Source: Aquabacterium sp. NJ1 (GTDB lineage: Bacteria; Pseudomonadota; Gammaproteobacteria; Burkholderiales; Burkholderiaceae_C). From it: DNA of 64,000 nt. The notes under the pieces are model-generated. The model saw nothing but the letters and a program-made list of their open reading frames with translations. It was not told where the DNA came from and searched no databases. Positions 51,119 to 60,369 of the stretch are shown here, one piece after another (the first letter of the stretch is position 1; each line of letters opens with the position of its first letter). The stretch is taken from contig NZ_JRKM01000001.1 of the NCBI RefSeq assembly GCF_000768065.1, forward strand, positions 2,170,001 through 2,234,000, in the 5' to 3' direction. The position numbers were made by a program, and so were the translations under genes.

Positions 51119-51991
51119 TCAATCTCGCAGCGCCATGGCGCGCAGCAGCGCGTCGATCTGCCCGAATGCATCCTGTTGCCACTGTTCAGGCGTGCGGTCC
51201 CCCAGCGCATGCGTGTCCTGGACGAAGCGCCGCACACAGGTCGGACCGTATCCATCGAAGGTGTCGAACTTCTCGGCGATGTGCCGAAAGCCGCGTTCAC
51301 CACTTGCATGTTCGAGCAACGCCCGACACTCCTGCGCCAGCGCCTCGATCCCGTCGGGGTAGTTGCGCACGCAGTAGTAGATGTCGTAGGCGTCCTTCTG
51401 CTTGTAACGCCCTGCCAGCGCATGGCCCTTCATCGCAAGCAAAGCGGGTATGGAGCACACCGCGATCTCCACACGGTTCGTCCCCCCGTCCGGCATCGGC
51501 CCGGCCACCGCCACGAGTTGATAGAACCGCATCGCCAGATCAGCGCCGTCGGCCCGTTGCACGGCGAAGTCGCGGATCAATGGTGGATCGTTCTTGACGA
51601 TATCGGCATCGCGCGGCATCAAGAAATCGACCACCACATCGATCGCTTCTCCGCCATCTTGCGCGGAAACCTGGCGAACCAGCTGGAAGCGCCGAAGCCC
51701 TTCGCGCTGGGCGTATCCATGCCCTTGAAGCGCGCCGATCAAGGTGGCGTATTCGCCATCGCCGAGTGCTTGTGCGTCCAGCCCGACGTCCACGTCGAGC
51801 GTGCCGACATGGGGCATGTCTTCGTTGGCCAGCAGCAGCCAGGGGACTGCGCCTCCGATGATGGTGAACTTGCCCTTGAAGCTGCCAAGGATCTGGCCGA
51901 TCTCGATCAGCACGGACTTGACGGCTACGGTCGTGCGGTCGTCGTACTCTGCCGCTGACTGCGGCTCCTGCGGGGGTGCTATTGGGGCCAT
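51119..51991 (-). CDS. AbiEii-like nucleotidyltransferase toxin
   Basis: A 290-residue nucleotidyltransferase of the AbiEii/AbiGii (type IV toxin) group. The NTase signature FTIIGGAVPWLLLANEDMPHVGTLDVDVGLD has the GG and paired Asp residues. The middle contains the AIDVVVDFLMP strand with the third Asp, and the late KGHALAGRYKQKDAYDIYY matches the family helix (K-x-x-A-x-x-x-R-x-K-x-x-D-x-x-D). AbiEii transfers nucleotides and is neutralised by AbiEi-like regulators, giving abortive infection. It overlaps the upstream regulator gene by 13 nt. Confidence 0.82.
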   Translation of the reverse strand: MAPIAPPQEPQSAAEYDDRTTVAVKSVLIEIGQILGSFKGKFTIIGGAVPWLLLANEDMPHVGTLDVDVGLDAQALGDGEYATLIGALQGHGYAQREGLRRFQLVRQVSAQDGGEAIDVVVDFLMPRDADIVKNDPPLIRDFAVQRADGADLAMRFYQLVAVAGPMPDGGTNRVEIAVCSIPALLAMKGHALAGRYKQKDAYDIYYCVRNYPDGIEALAQECRALLEHASGERGFRHIAEKFDTFDGYGPTCVRRFVQDTHALGDRTPEQWQQDAFGQIDALLRAMALRD

Positions 51992-53040
51992 GAGAGTCGT
52001 TCCTGTCGCAGGTGATCCGCGGCCTCGGCGCCGCGTTCACCCGCAATGGAGAGGTCGAGGTAGGTTTGAACCGGGCTCGTACAGACCGCGCCTGGCGCAG
52101 GTTCAACGGTGTCGGCGAGCAGTCCCGAGTCCTTCGGCACGGTGATGATCACGTTCTCGCCCTTCGAGCTGGGTGAGAGCTTCAGTGCTGCCTGAAGCTT
52201 GCGCAAGCCTTCGTCGTCGGCGAAGAAGTAGTGCGTTCCGGTGCGAGCGTAAGGAGAAAGCCACTGCGCCGCCGAAAACGATGCGAAGGCTGCACGCCCG
52301 GGACCGCTGTCGGCGCGCAGCGCGCTTCGAGCTGCGGTTTCGAGTGTGCTGCCATGCAGCGGCGTGTAGAAGCCCAGCCTCTCGCCTGTTGGCGTGGTGT
52401 AGCTGTCTCGCCATGCGTCCAGCAGTGCATTGGGCGCTGAGAGAACCAGGCCATCGCCTGATGTGTGCGCCCATTCCCGATCAATCAAGCCGGTGCGCAC
52501 ATTGCTCACGTGTCCAAGGCTGACTCCAGAGGTTTCCGATAACTCGGTGACACGCCATGCACGGCCGGGCTCACGCAGCATGGCGCGCAGTACCTGAGCA
52601 GATTTCGGCCGAAATAACGACTTGAGTTCGCGTTGTTGGGCTGCAGGCTTGTCAGCCACCATGCGCTCGATGAACACGCCGCCGAAGGCGATCCGGGCGT
52701 TTCCCGCCAAGTCGAGATAACCAACGCCCTTCTCTTCGCACAACTGCCTCACTGCAGGTGAGATGTAGGGCGCGATGAAGACCGGTGTTGCCCGAGGGGC
52801 TCGGTGCGCAACGTAGTTCAGCAGTTCCAGCAGCGCGGACCGCGCGTACCGCGGTTGCCCGTTCGACTTGTACTCGCAGACGAGCTGGTGCGGCCGACCG
52901 TCCACGAGCAGTTGAACGATCAAGTCCGGCGCCCAATCGCTGGACACGGCTTCGGTGTCGATGCCTTTCACCTGAAGGATCGGAATCTTCTCAAGCAGTC
53001 CACGCAGGGCCTCACCAGCATGAGTTTCTGCGTTTTTCAT
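51979..53040 (-). CDS. AbiEi-like antitoxin/regulator
   Basis: A 353-residue protein of the AbiEi-antitoxin-like (COG4861) group. The N-terminal part resembles a restriction-endonuclease-fold segment (PDLIVQLLVDGRPHQLVCEYKSNGQPRYARSALLELLNYV). A winged HTH follows (PKSAQVLRAMLREPGRAWRVTELSETSGVSLGHVSNVRTGLIDREW, about residues 145-190), then a C-terminal domain. The ATG at 53038-53040 is chosen because the in-frame ATG at 53061 and TTG at 53079 sit in or beyond the operator at 53053-53070. It overlaps the toxin gene by 13 nt, as in type IV systems where it represses the operon. Confidence 0.8.
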   Translation of the reverse strand: MKNAETHAGEALRGLLEKIPILQVKGIDTEAVSSDWAPDLIVQLLVDGRPHQLVCEYKSNGQPRYARSALLELLNYVAHRAPRATPVFIAPYISPAVRQLCEEKGVGYLDLAGNARIAFGGVFIERMVADKPAAQQRELKSLFRPKSAQVLRAMLREPGRAWRVTELSETSGVSLGHVSNVRTGLIDREWAHTSGDGLVLSAPNALLDAWRDSYTTPTGERLGFYTPLHGSTLETAARSALRADSGPGRAAFASFSAAQWLSPYARTGTHYFFADDEGLRKLQAALKLSPSSKGENVIITVPKDSGLLADTVEPAPGAVCTSPVQTYLDLSIAGERGAEAADHLRQERLSWPQ

Positions 53041-53526
53041 TGGATTAGCATCTTTCAGCATGCGCTGAAAATAGCACAATTTCTGAAATTCATCAGCGCA
53101 ATTTCACTCCAATGGTTAATTTCAGCGTCCGCTGAAACCATGCCTGAAATTGAAACTCCATGGACCGAGATCGGTCCCTCGAATGTCTCTTCGGGGTCGT
53201 CAGCGCGAGTTCGCCGCTTTCAGATGCAGCCATCCGGAGACACAGGCGTAACTGCTTGGCATGCCGATATGGATGGCCGCCAACCAATGTCAGGCTACAG
53301 GGTAGACCAGCCTTACGCCAGCAGAGGCCATCCAGTTCAGCGATTGGTCGGCACCGACGTTCAGCGTCGAACCTCATGCGAGCTGCAAGCAGCCTGGGCC
53401 GGAGCAGCACGTTTGCCTGGGATACAAAGCCCACAGAGTGCTACGCTCCCAACAGTCGTTTCAATTCAAGGCGTTTTGCGCCCATGTCTTGAATTTTGAA
53501 ACCTTGTTATCCGACACCTTGAAGCC
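53041..53526. other. 486-bp region upstream of the AbiE-like operon without a convincing gene
   Basis: The left part (53041-53140) is AT-rich and holds the two operators. The right part (53140-53526) is GC-rich and has open frames on both strands. None has a clear start signal or a protein I recognise. Parts of it look like degenerate remnants of a dispersed repeat, but this could not be tested here. Confidence 0.5.
53053..53137. promoter_or_regulatory. two TTTCAGC-N4-GCTGAAA operators of the AbiE-like operon
   Basis: TTTCAGC-ATGC-GCTGAAA at 53053-53070 and TTTCAGC-GTCC-GCTGAAA at 53120-53137 share perfect 7-bp arms and spacer length, centres 67 bp apart. The first lies 13 nt upstream of the regulator ATG (53040). 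AbiEi antitoxins repress their own promoter by binding inverted repeats, so these are likely the autoregulatory sites. Confidence 0.75.
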
Positions 53527-54156
53527 ATGTTCCAACGCCTCACCATCCCCGTCACATCCTTCGAGCAAAACTGCTCCCTGGTCTGGTGCACCGACACCAA
53601 GGAGGCCGCGCTGATCGACCCGGGCGGGGACGCCGGCACGCTGCTCGAAGCCGTCGAAGCGCGTGGCCTGACGCTCAAGGCCTTGTGGCTGACCCACGCG
53701 CACATCGACCACGCGGGCGCCACAGGGCACCTGGCCAACACCCTGGGCCTGCCCATCATCGGGCCGCACACCGGGGACCAGTTCTGGATCGACGCCCTGC
53801 CCCAGCAAAGCCAGATGTTCGGCTTCCCGCAGGCCGAGCCTTTCACGCCCACGCAATGGCTCAAGGAGGGCGACACGGTGCAGATCGGTCTGTGCAAGCT
53901 GCAGGTGCTGCACTGCCCGGGCCACACGCCCGGCCACGTGGTGTTCTATGAGCCCAGCACGCGCCATGCTTTTGTGGGCGATGTGCTGTTTGCCGGCAGC
54001 ATTGGCCGCACGGATTTCCCTGGCGGCAACCACGCCGATCTGATCAACGCGATCAAGACCAAGCTGCTGCCCCTGGGCGACGACATCACCTTCACGCCCG
54101 GGCACGGCCCGGAGAGCACCTTCGGCGAAGAGCGCGTGGGCAACCCTTATCTGTGA
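53527..54156 (+). CDS. GloB/YcbL-like MBL-fold hydrolase
   Basis: A 209-residue metallo-beta-lactamase-fold protein of the short type II glyoxalase (YcbL) group, hydrolysing thioesters such as S-lactoylglutathione. Metal motifs are THAHIDHAG (HAHIDH at residues 57-62), CPGHTPGH, FVGDVLFAGSIGRTDFPGGN and TPGHGPEST. It lacks the long C-terminal domain of GloB. It is convergent with the M48 protease gene (18 nt). Confidence 0.92.
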   Translation: MFQRLTIPVTSFEQNCSLVWCTDTKEAALIDPGGDAGTLLEAVEARGLTLKALWLTHAHIDHAGATGHLANTLGLPIIGPHTGDQFWIDALPQQSQMFGFPQAEPFTPTQWLKEGDTVQIGLCKLQVLHCPGHTPGHVVFYEPSTRHAFVGDVLFAGSIGRTDFPGGNHADLINAIKTKLLPLGDDITFTPGHGPESTFGEERVGNPYL

Positions 54157-54174
54157 TCAGGCCCGTGCCCCGAC

Positions 54175-55110
54175 TCAACGGGGCGAGTCCGCCACGCCCC
54201 AATAGGCCAGGGGCTCGGTGCTCAGGTGCGCCGCGCCGATCTTGCGGGGTGCATCAAAGCGGTGATCCGGCTTGGGTGCCCGCTCGTACAGGGGCATGAC
54301 CTTGGGCAGGTTGGCCTGGATCTCTTCGATGCGGGTCGAGCTCGACGGGTGGGTGGACATCCACTGCGGTGGCGCGCCCTTGGCCGCCGCCGACATCTTC
54401 TGCCACAGGCTGATGCCGGCACGCGGGTCGTAGCCGGCGCGCGCGGCCAGCTCCATGCCCACCAGGTCCGCTTCGGACTCGTTGCCACGGCTGAACTTCA
54501 GGGTCAGCAACTGGCCGCCCATGTTGAGCAGCGCATCCCCCATATTGCCCAGGCCGAACAGGCTGGAGATCAAGCCCGCGCCCATGCGGGTGGCCGAGGT
54601 CTTGCCCATCTGCTCGCGGGCGTGCTCGCGCAAGGCGTGTGCCATCTCGTGCCCCATCACCATGGCCACTTCGTCATCCGTGAGCTTGAGCTGGTCCAGG
54701 ATGCCGGTGTAGAAGGCGATCTTGCCGCCGGGCATGCAGAAGGCGTTGAGCTCTTTGGAGTTGAGCACGATGACCTGCCAGCGCCACTGCCGGGCACGCG
54801 GGTTCCAATCCATCGCGAAGGGGATGATGCGGCTGGCGATGGCACGCAGCCTGAGCACCTGCGGGTGGTTGTCAGGCAGCAGTGCGCCTTGCGACCTGGC
54901 CTCGGTGGCCAGTTGCAGGTATTGCTGCTGGGCCGCCGCCTCCACCTGCTCGGCGGGCACCAGGCGCGCCAGCACGGACGTGCCCCGCTCGACGTCCACG
55001 CCTTCGCGGGCCATGGCCACCGGCGCCACGGCCGCCAGCGACAGCACGCAGGCCGACACGAGGCGCGAGACCTGGCCACGGGCCATTCGATTCAAACCAG
55101 ACAGACTCAT
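54175..55110 (-). CDS. M48 family metalloprotease
   Basis: A 311-residue exported zinc protease of the LoiP/YggG-like M48 group. A signal peptide covers about residues 1-35 (SACVLSLAAVAPVAMA). The zinc motif HEMAH is at residues 154-158, with the third ligand Glu in SRGNESEADLVGMELAARAGYDP and a conserved Ser/Thr-rich turn STHPSSSTRIEEI. Such proteases degrade misfolded envelope proteins. The ATG at 55108-55110 is used; GTG 55113 is also in frame. Downstream of an AmpG-like gene on the same strand (27 nt). Confidence 0.92.
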   Translation of the reverse strand: MSLSGLNRMARGQVSRLVSACVLSLAAVAPVAMAREGVDVERGTSVLARLVPAEQVEAAAQQQYLQLATEARSQGALLPDNHPQVLRLRAIASRIIPFAMDWNPRARQWRWQVIVLNSKELNAFCMPGGKIAFYTGILDQLKLTDDEVAMVMGHEMAHALREHAREQMGKTSATRMGAGLISSLFGLGNMGDALLNMGGQLLTLKFSRGNESEADLVGMELAARAGYDPRAGISLWQKMSAAAKGAPPQWMSTHPSSSTRIEEIQANLPKVMPLYERAPKPDHRFDAPRKIGAAHLSTEPLAYWGVADSPR

Positions 55111-55137
55111 CACAACACCAGGGAAAGAGATAAGGGC

Positions 55138-56664
55138 TTAACGCAGCCCGGCCTTGTCCAGCATACGCCGGACGGATGGCAACAGCACATAAGCTGGGAA
55201 CGACAACCAGAAAGTCAAGAAGAAGAACACGGCGTAGCCCATCTGCTCCACGCCCAGCCCCCCGGCCCAGCCCGCCACCGCCCGCGAAAACGCGAAGATG
55301 GACGAGAGGATGGCGTACTCGGTGGTGGCCCGCTCCTTGTCGACGATGCCCATCAGGAAGGCCATGAAGGCGCCGGTGCCCAGGCCGCTGGTGAAGCTCT
55401 CCAGGCCACTGGCGCCATAAACCGCGACCTGATAGTGAATGCTCACTTGCATGCCAGGCTCGGTGTGGGGCACATACCAGGCCGCCGCCGCATACGCCAG
55501 GTTGGACAGCGCCTGGGCCAGGCCCAGCACCCACAGGCCCTTGAAGATGCCGACACGGTCCACATACCAGCCGCCCACCAGGCCGCCGGCAATCGACAGG
55601 CCCAGGCCCACGTTCACGCTGACCAGGCCGATCTGGGCGGGGGTGAAGCCCGCGTCCACCCAGAAGGGTTTGACCATGAAGCCCATGGCGGCATCACCCA
55701 GCTTGAACAGCAGGATGAACAGCAACACGGGCAACATGCCCGGCCGGGCGAGCAAGCCCACCCAGGCGCCAAACACGGGGCCGTCGGCCATGGCATGGGC
55801 CTGCGGGCCGTGCGCCGCCCGCACCATCATCCCGGCCCCGGCAAACATCAGCCCGACGGGCACGGCCCCCTTGAACCACCAGGTGCCGCTGACGGCCTGC
55901 ACGGCCCCCCAGCCCACGGCCTTGGCGATCGGGCCCAGCACGGGCCACAGCAGGCCGGCCAGCACCAGCCCCAGAGCAAACAGCCACAGGGGTTGCTCGC
56001 GCACGGCCGCCCACTCGCGCGCCGAGGCGCCTTCGACCCGCGCCACGCGCAGCGGCTGGGCCGGCGCCATCAGGATGGATGCGCCGTTGATCAGCATGAG
56101 CACGGCGCCCAGGCCATAGGCCGCCGCCCAGTTGGGGTGCCCGGGCTCGCCCAGGCTGCCCGCCACCACCAGCAAGCCGCCCGCTGCCAGCATGCCCACG
56201 CGGTAAAAGCCGATGCGCAGGCCGTTGGCCACGCCGTACTGCCCCTTGGACAAGAGCTCGATCGTGTAGCCGTCGGTGGCGATGTCATTGGTCGCCGACA
56301 ACATGGTGAACGCGGCCAGCAAGGCCCAGGGCCAGGTGGCGCCCTGCCCCAGCGCCTGCGGGTGCAGCGCCAGCGTGGCCAGCACCAGCGCCATGCCGCC
56401 ATTGGCGCCGGCGATCCACCAGCGGTGCCCGCGCCAGGCGTCGATCAGCGGCGCCCACAGGAATTTCACCGTCCAGGCCAGGCCCAGCAGGCTGAGCAGG
56501 CCGATCTCGGCCGGGCCCACGCCCGCCTGGCGCAGGTTGACCGGAAACAGGTCATAAAACAGGCCCAGCGGCAGCCCTTCCGAGAAGTACAGCAGGGCCA
56601 CCCAGGCCATCAGGGCGCGGGGGCTGGACAGGGGCGACAAGGGTGATGGAGCCGAAGGTTGCAT
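55138..56664 (-). CDS. AmpG-like MFS transporter
   Basis: A 508-residue inner-membrane transporter of the major facilitator superfamily with about 12-14 hydrophobic segments. The N-terminal YFSEGLPLGLFYDLFPVNLRQAGVGPAEIGLLSL and FLWAPLIDAWRG are typical of AmpG permeases, which import muropeptides for cell-wall recycling. NDIATDGYTIELL matches the AmpG/PAT1-like signature. The ATG at 56662-56664 is used; 56697 is also in frame. Specificity for muropeptides is inferred from similarity only. Confidence 0.88.
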   Translation of the reverse strand: MQPSAPSPLSPLSSPRALMAWVALLYFSEGLPLGLFYDLFPVNLRQAGVGPAEIGLLSLLGLAWTVKFLWAPLIDAWRGHRWWIAGANGGMALVLATLALHPQALGQGATWPWALLAAFTMLSATNDIATDGYTIELLSKGQYGVANGLRIGFYRVGMLAAGGLLVVAGSLGEPGHPNWAAAYGLGAVLMLINGASILMAPAQPLRVARVEGASAREWAAVREQPLWLFALGLVLAGLLWPVLGPIAKAVGWGAVQAVSGTWWFKGAVPVGLMFAGAGMMVRAAHGPQAHAMADGPVFGAWVGLLARPGMLPVLLFILLFKLGDAAMGFMVKPFWVDAGFTPAQIGLVSVNVGLGLSIAGGLVGGWYVDRVGIFKGLWVLGLAQALSNLAYAAAAWYVPHTEPGMQVSIHYQVAVYGASGLESFTSGLGTGAFMAFLMGIVDKERATTEYAILSSIFAFSRAVAGWAGGLGVEQMGYAVFFFLTFWLSFPAYVLLPSVRRMLDKAGLR

Positions 56665-56817
56665 CCCGGGATTGTAGGAAGCCCCTGACAAGGCCATTAA
56701 AGGGCCGGCGAAGGCGGACTTTTTACGCCTTTACCGGACACGGCCAGCGAGATGATCCAGCTAGCTTCGGCACGCAGTTTGTCGCCGTCGCTTTGCGCTG
56801 TTCGCCCAGGAGGCCTC

Positions 56818-58533
56818 ATGAACTTTCGTACCCGGATCCGTGCCCTGCCCCTCAGCGCCGCCGCCGTGTTTGTCATTGGCGTGTCGGTCAGCTTCTTTGT
56901 GGGCGAGCGCACCTCCAGCGTGCTGGCCCACCTGCACGAGGTCGACAACCCGCACATGGCTTATGTGACCGCCATCGACCGCAGCACCGAACAACTGCGC
57001 CTGACCTTGCAGACAGCCGCGGCCGAAGGCGACAGCGAGCGCCTCAAGGAAACCGATGCCATGGTGGCCTCGGCCCGCGAAGCCCTGGCCGGCATGCAGA
57101 AGTTGCCCGAGAAAGCCGCCACGGCCAAGGAGCTGGACGGTGTTTTCGACGCTTACCAGAGCGCGGCCATCGGGGCCACGCGCGCCCTGGTCAGCAAGCA
57201 GAACCCGGGTGAGCAACTGGGCAAGATGCAAAGCGCGCAAGCCGATCTGCAAAAGCTGCTGGCGCAACACAAACAAGCCGCCAAGGCCGCCATTGAAGAG
57301 GCCCAGGCCAGCGCGACGCAAGGCGTCAACAACAACCTGTGGGTGACCGTGCTGACTGGCGTACTGGTACTGACGGTGCTGGGCGTGGCCTCGCAGGCCA
57401 TCGTCACCTCGGTGTGGCGCGACCTGGGTGGCGAGCCCGCCGACCTGCGCGACCTGGTGGGCCGCATCGCCGAGGGCGACCTGAACCTGGAACTGCAGCA
57501 CAACCCCAAGGACACCCGCTCGCTCAAGGCCTCGGTAATCACGATGACGCACCGCTTGCGCGACACCATCGGTGTGATCCGCCACGCGACGGACTCGATC
57601 AGCACGGCCTCATCCGAGATCGCATCGGGCAACCAGGATTTGTCGCAGCGCACGGAGCACACCGCCTCCAACCTGCAGCAGACCGCCAGCTCGATGACCG
57701 ACCTGACCAACACCGTGCGCCAGAGCGCCGATGCAGCCCGTCAGGCCAACCAGATGGCCACTGGTGCGGCCACGGCGGCGCACCGCGGTGAAGAGATCGT
57801 GTCGCAGGTGGTGGCCAACATGGCCGAGATCAACGACGCCAGCCGCAAGATCAACGACATCATCACCGTGATCGATGGCATCGCCTTCCAGACCAACATC
57901 CTGGCGCTGAACGCGGCGGTGGAAGCCGCCCGCGCCGGTGAGCAAGGCCGAGGCTTTGCCGTGGTCGCTGGCGAGGTGCGCACCCTGGCCCAGCGCAGCG
58001 CCCAAGCAGCCAAGGAGATCAAGACGCTGATCCATTCTTCAAGCGAGAAGGTGGAGTCGGGCTCGAAGCTGGTGCAGGACGCGGGCCAATCGATGAGCGA
58101 GATCCTGGGCAGCGTGCAGCGGGTGTCGGACATCATCGGCGAGATCACCGCCGCGGCGGGCGAGCAGAGCCAGGGCATCGGGCACGTGAACCAGTCAGTC
58201 AACCAGCTGGACCAGATGACGCAGCAAAACGCGGCGCTGGTGGAGCAGTCGGCAGCCGCAGCGGAAAGCCTCAAGGACCAGGCGGCCAAGCTGGCGCAAG
58301 CCGTGGCCGCGTTCAAGCTGGGCCAGACGCAGGCCGGGGCCATGGGCCATGACACCCGTGTGCTCAAGGCCACACCGGTGATCAAGGCGAGGCCTGTGGC
58401 CAGCGTCACGCCGGTCAAGCCTGTGGCGGTGGCGGCAGTTGCGACGGTTACGCCGGCTCCGCGGGTGAGCTTGCCCGCGCCGGTTGTGGCCGCTGCGCCC
58501 CCCAAGTCGGACGACGATTGGGAAACGTTCTGA
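56818..58533 (+). CDS. methyl-accepting chemotaxis protein with C-terminal CheR-docking tail
   Basis: A 571-residue chemoreceptor. A first transmembrane segment (residues 10-28) and a second (about 177-198) bracket a mostly helical periplasmic sensor. A HAMP domain follows ([29 protein letters not shown]), then the signalling hairpin with the tip [38 protein letters not shown] flexible Ala/Val/Pro-rich linker leads to the C-terminus DDDWETF, a WETF tail matching the pentapeptide that tethers CheR. CAGGAGG lies before the ATG at 56818. No che genes neighbour it. Confidence 0.95.
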   Translation: MNFRTRIRALPLSAAAVFVIGVSVSFFVGERTSSVLAHLHEVDNPHMAYVTAIDRSTEQLRLTLQTAAAEGDSERLKETDAMVASAREALAGMQKLPEKAATAKELDGVFDAYQSAAIGATRALVSKQNPGEQLGKMQSAQADLQKLLAQHKQAAKAAIEEAQASATQGVNNNLWVTVLTGVLVLTVLGVASQAIVTSVWRDLGGEPADLRDLVGRIAEGDLNLELQHNPKDTRSLKASVITMTHRLRDTIGVIRHATDSISTASSEIASGNQDLSQRTEHTASNLQQTASSMTDLTNTVRQSADAARQANQMATGAATAAHRGEEIVSQVVANMAEINDASRKINDIITVIDGIAFQTNILALNAAVEAARAGEQGRGFAVVAGEVRTLAQRSAQAAKEIKTLIHSSSEKVESGSKLVQDAGQSMSEILGSVQRVSDIIGEITAAAGEQSQGIGHVNQSVNQLDQMTQQNAALVEQSAAAAESLKDQAAKLAQAVAAFKLGQTQAGAMGHDTRVLKATPVIKARPVASVTPVKPVAVAAVATVTPAPRVSLPAPVVAAAPPKSDDDWETF

Positions 58534-58601
58534 ATGCGACACCTTTTGGGCTACCCTAACGCCTTCTTGCAGCCCGCCTGCAACATCGCGTTATCAAGCC
58601 C

Positions 58602-59414
58602 ATGCCCGCCACTGCTGCCAGCACCTCCCCACCGCTGAAGTTCGCCGCCAACCTTTCGTGGCTCTACACCGACCTGCCCTTCCTGGACCGGTTCGAGGCG
58701 GCGGCACGTGATGGCTTCCAAGGCGTGGAATGCCTCTTCCCCCACGAACACCCGCAAGCCGAAGTGGCCGCCCGCCTGCGCGACACCGGCCTGCAACTGG
58801 TGCTGTTCAACGCCGCGCCCGGCAACTGGGCCGAGGGCGAACGCGGCCTGGCCAGCCTGGACGGCCGCGAGCCCGAGTTCCAGGCCAGCATCCTGTCCGC
58901 CCTGGATCTGGCCGGTGAGCTGAACTGCCCACGCATCCACGTCATGGCCGGCCTGTGCACCGCCGAGCAACGCGATGCCGCCTGGGCCCGCTATACCCAG
59001 CGCCTGCAATGGGCCGCCCACCAGGCCCAGTCCCACGGCCGCACGTTGATGATCGAGCCCATCAACCCGCGTGACATGCCCGGTTACCTGCTCACGCACC
59101 AGGCCCACGCCCACAAGCTGGTCCAGGCCATCGGCTCACCCCACCTGCAGGTGCAGATGGACCTTTACCACTGCCAGATCGTGGAAGGCGACGTGACCAT
59201 GAGCTTGCGCGGCTACCTGCCCACGGGCCGCGTGGGCCACCTGCAGATCGCCGCCGTGCCCGATCGCGGTGAGCCTGATCAAGGCGAGCTGAACTACCCC
59301 TGGGTCTTTGACGAACTGCGCCGACTCAACTGGCAAGGCTGGATCGGCTGCGAATACCGCCCACGCGCGAGCACCACCGCTGGCCTGGGCTGGCTGCACG
59401 CCGCCAGCCACTGA
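58602..59414 (+). CDS. hydroxypyruvate isomerase/2-oxo-tetronate isomerase-like protein
   Basis: A 270-residue TIM-barrel protein of the xylose-isomerase-like family, close to Hyi/OtnI, which interconvert hydroxypyruvate and tartronate semialdehyde or related sugar acids. Metal-ligand segments visible: FQGVECLFPHEH, IHVMAGLC, LMIEPINPRDMPGY, VQMDLYHCQIVEGD, HLQIAAVPDRGEPDQGELNY and GWIGCEYRPR. The length fits the family. It is on the same strand as the lipase-like gene 44 nt downstream. Confidence 0.9.
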   Translation: MPATAASTSPPLKFAANLSWLYTDLPFLDRFEAAARDGFQGVECLFPHEHPQAEVAARLRDTGLQLVLFNAAPGNWAEGERGLASLDGREPEFQASILSALDLAGELNCPRIHVMAGLCTAEQRDAAWARYTQRLQWAAHQAQSHGRTLMIEPINPRDMPGYLLTHQAHAHKLVQAIGSPHLQVQMDLYHCQIVEGDVTMSLRGYLPTGRVGHLQIAAVPDRGEPDQGELNYPWVFDELRRLNWQGWIGCEYRPRASTTAGLGWLHAASH

Positions 59415-59458
59415 CGCCCCGCCTCACACCACTCCAAGCAACCCAGCGAGCCCCATCC

Positions 59459-60334
59459 ATGAGCGCCTCCACCGCCTTCCCCGCCACCGTTCGCACCCGT
59501 GACGGGCTGGACCTCGTCACCCAACACTGGCCCCTGGCCGCCGGGCAGCTCAGCCACGGCGTGGCGGTGATCGTGCACGGCCTGGGTGAGCACTGCTTGC
59601 GTTATGCCCACGTGGCCGCCTACCTCAACGAACACGGCTGGGCCGCTGTCGGTTATGACCACCGCGGCCACGGCCGCTCGCCCGGCTCGCGTGGTGGCCT
59701 GAAACAAGGTGACGACTTCCTGCACGACCTGGCCCACGTGGTGGACGCCACCCGCGCCGCCTACCCCGGCCAGCGCCTGATCATCGTCGGACACAGCCTG
59801 GGCGGCGCCATCGCCGGGCGCTTCGTGGCCGCCCTGGCCCAACCCGCCGAAGCCGCGGCCTGGTCGCGCCCGGTGGATGCCCTGGTGCTGTCCTCACCCG
59901 CGCTGGACGTGCCCATCAGCGCCATCCAGAAGGGCCTGCTGGCCACCGTGGGCAAGCTCACGCCCGACGTGCCCGTGGGCAACGGCCTCAAGCCCGAATG
60001 GGTGTGCAACAACCCAGCCACGGTCAAGGCCTACATGGCCGACCCGCTGGTGCATGACCGCATCACCGGCCGCCTGACCATGTTCATCCTGGCCGCCGGC
60101 GAGAACGTGCGCGCCCGTGCGCCGCAATGGGCGGTGCCCACCCTCATCATGTGGGGCGGGCAGGACCGCTGCGTCAAACCCGAAGGCTCGGTGGCCTTTG
60201 CCACCACGGCGCCCAGCGCGCTGGTGAGCAGCCAGCCCTTCCCCACGCTGTCGCACGAAATCTTCAATGAAGTCGAGCAGGCCGAGGTGCTCGCGGTGAT
60301 GGGCGATTGGCTGGGCCGCGTTTTTGGGGGATGA
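59459..60334 (+). CDS. monoacylglycerol lipase-like alpha/beta hydrolase
   Basis: A 291-residue alpha/beta hydrolase. The nucleophile elbow VGHSLGGAIAGR has Ser at residue 113. HGLGEHCLRYAHVAAYLNEHGWAAVGYDHRGHGRSPGSRGG is a hallmark of the monoacylglycerol-lipase/lysophospholipase group. The Asp is in MWGGQDRCVKPEGS and the His in LSHEIFNE. No signal peptide is seen. It follows the isomerase gene by 44 nt and precedes YaeQ by 35 nt. Confidence 0.9.
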   Translation: MSASTAFPATVRTRDGLDLVTQHWPLAAGQLSHGVAVIVHGLGEHCLRYAHVAAYLNEHGWAAVGYDHRGHGRSPGSRGGLKQGDDFLHDLAHVVDATRAAYPGQRLIIVGHSLGGAIAGRFVAALAQPAEAAAWSRPVDALVLSSPALDVPISAIQKGLLATVGKLTPDVPVGNGLKPEWVCNNPATVKAYMADPLVHDRITGRLTMFILAAGENVRARAPQWAVPTLIMWGGQDRCVKPEGSVAFATTAPSALVSSQPFPTLSHEIFNEVEQAEVLAVMGDWLGRVFGG

Positions 60335-60369
60335 TCGCAGTCTTTGCTGTTTTCCGTTAGATCGACATC

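Noticed and set aside
54226..56646. Long plus-strand open frame (806 codons)
   Set aside because: Antisense to the M48 and AmpG-like genes with low-complexity His/Gln/Gly content.
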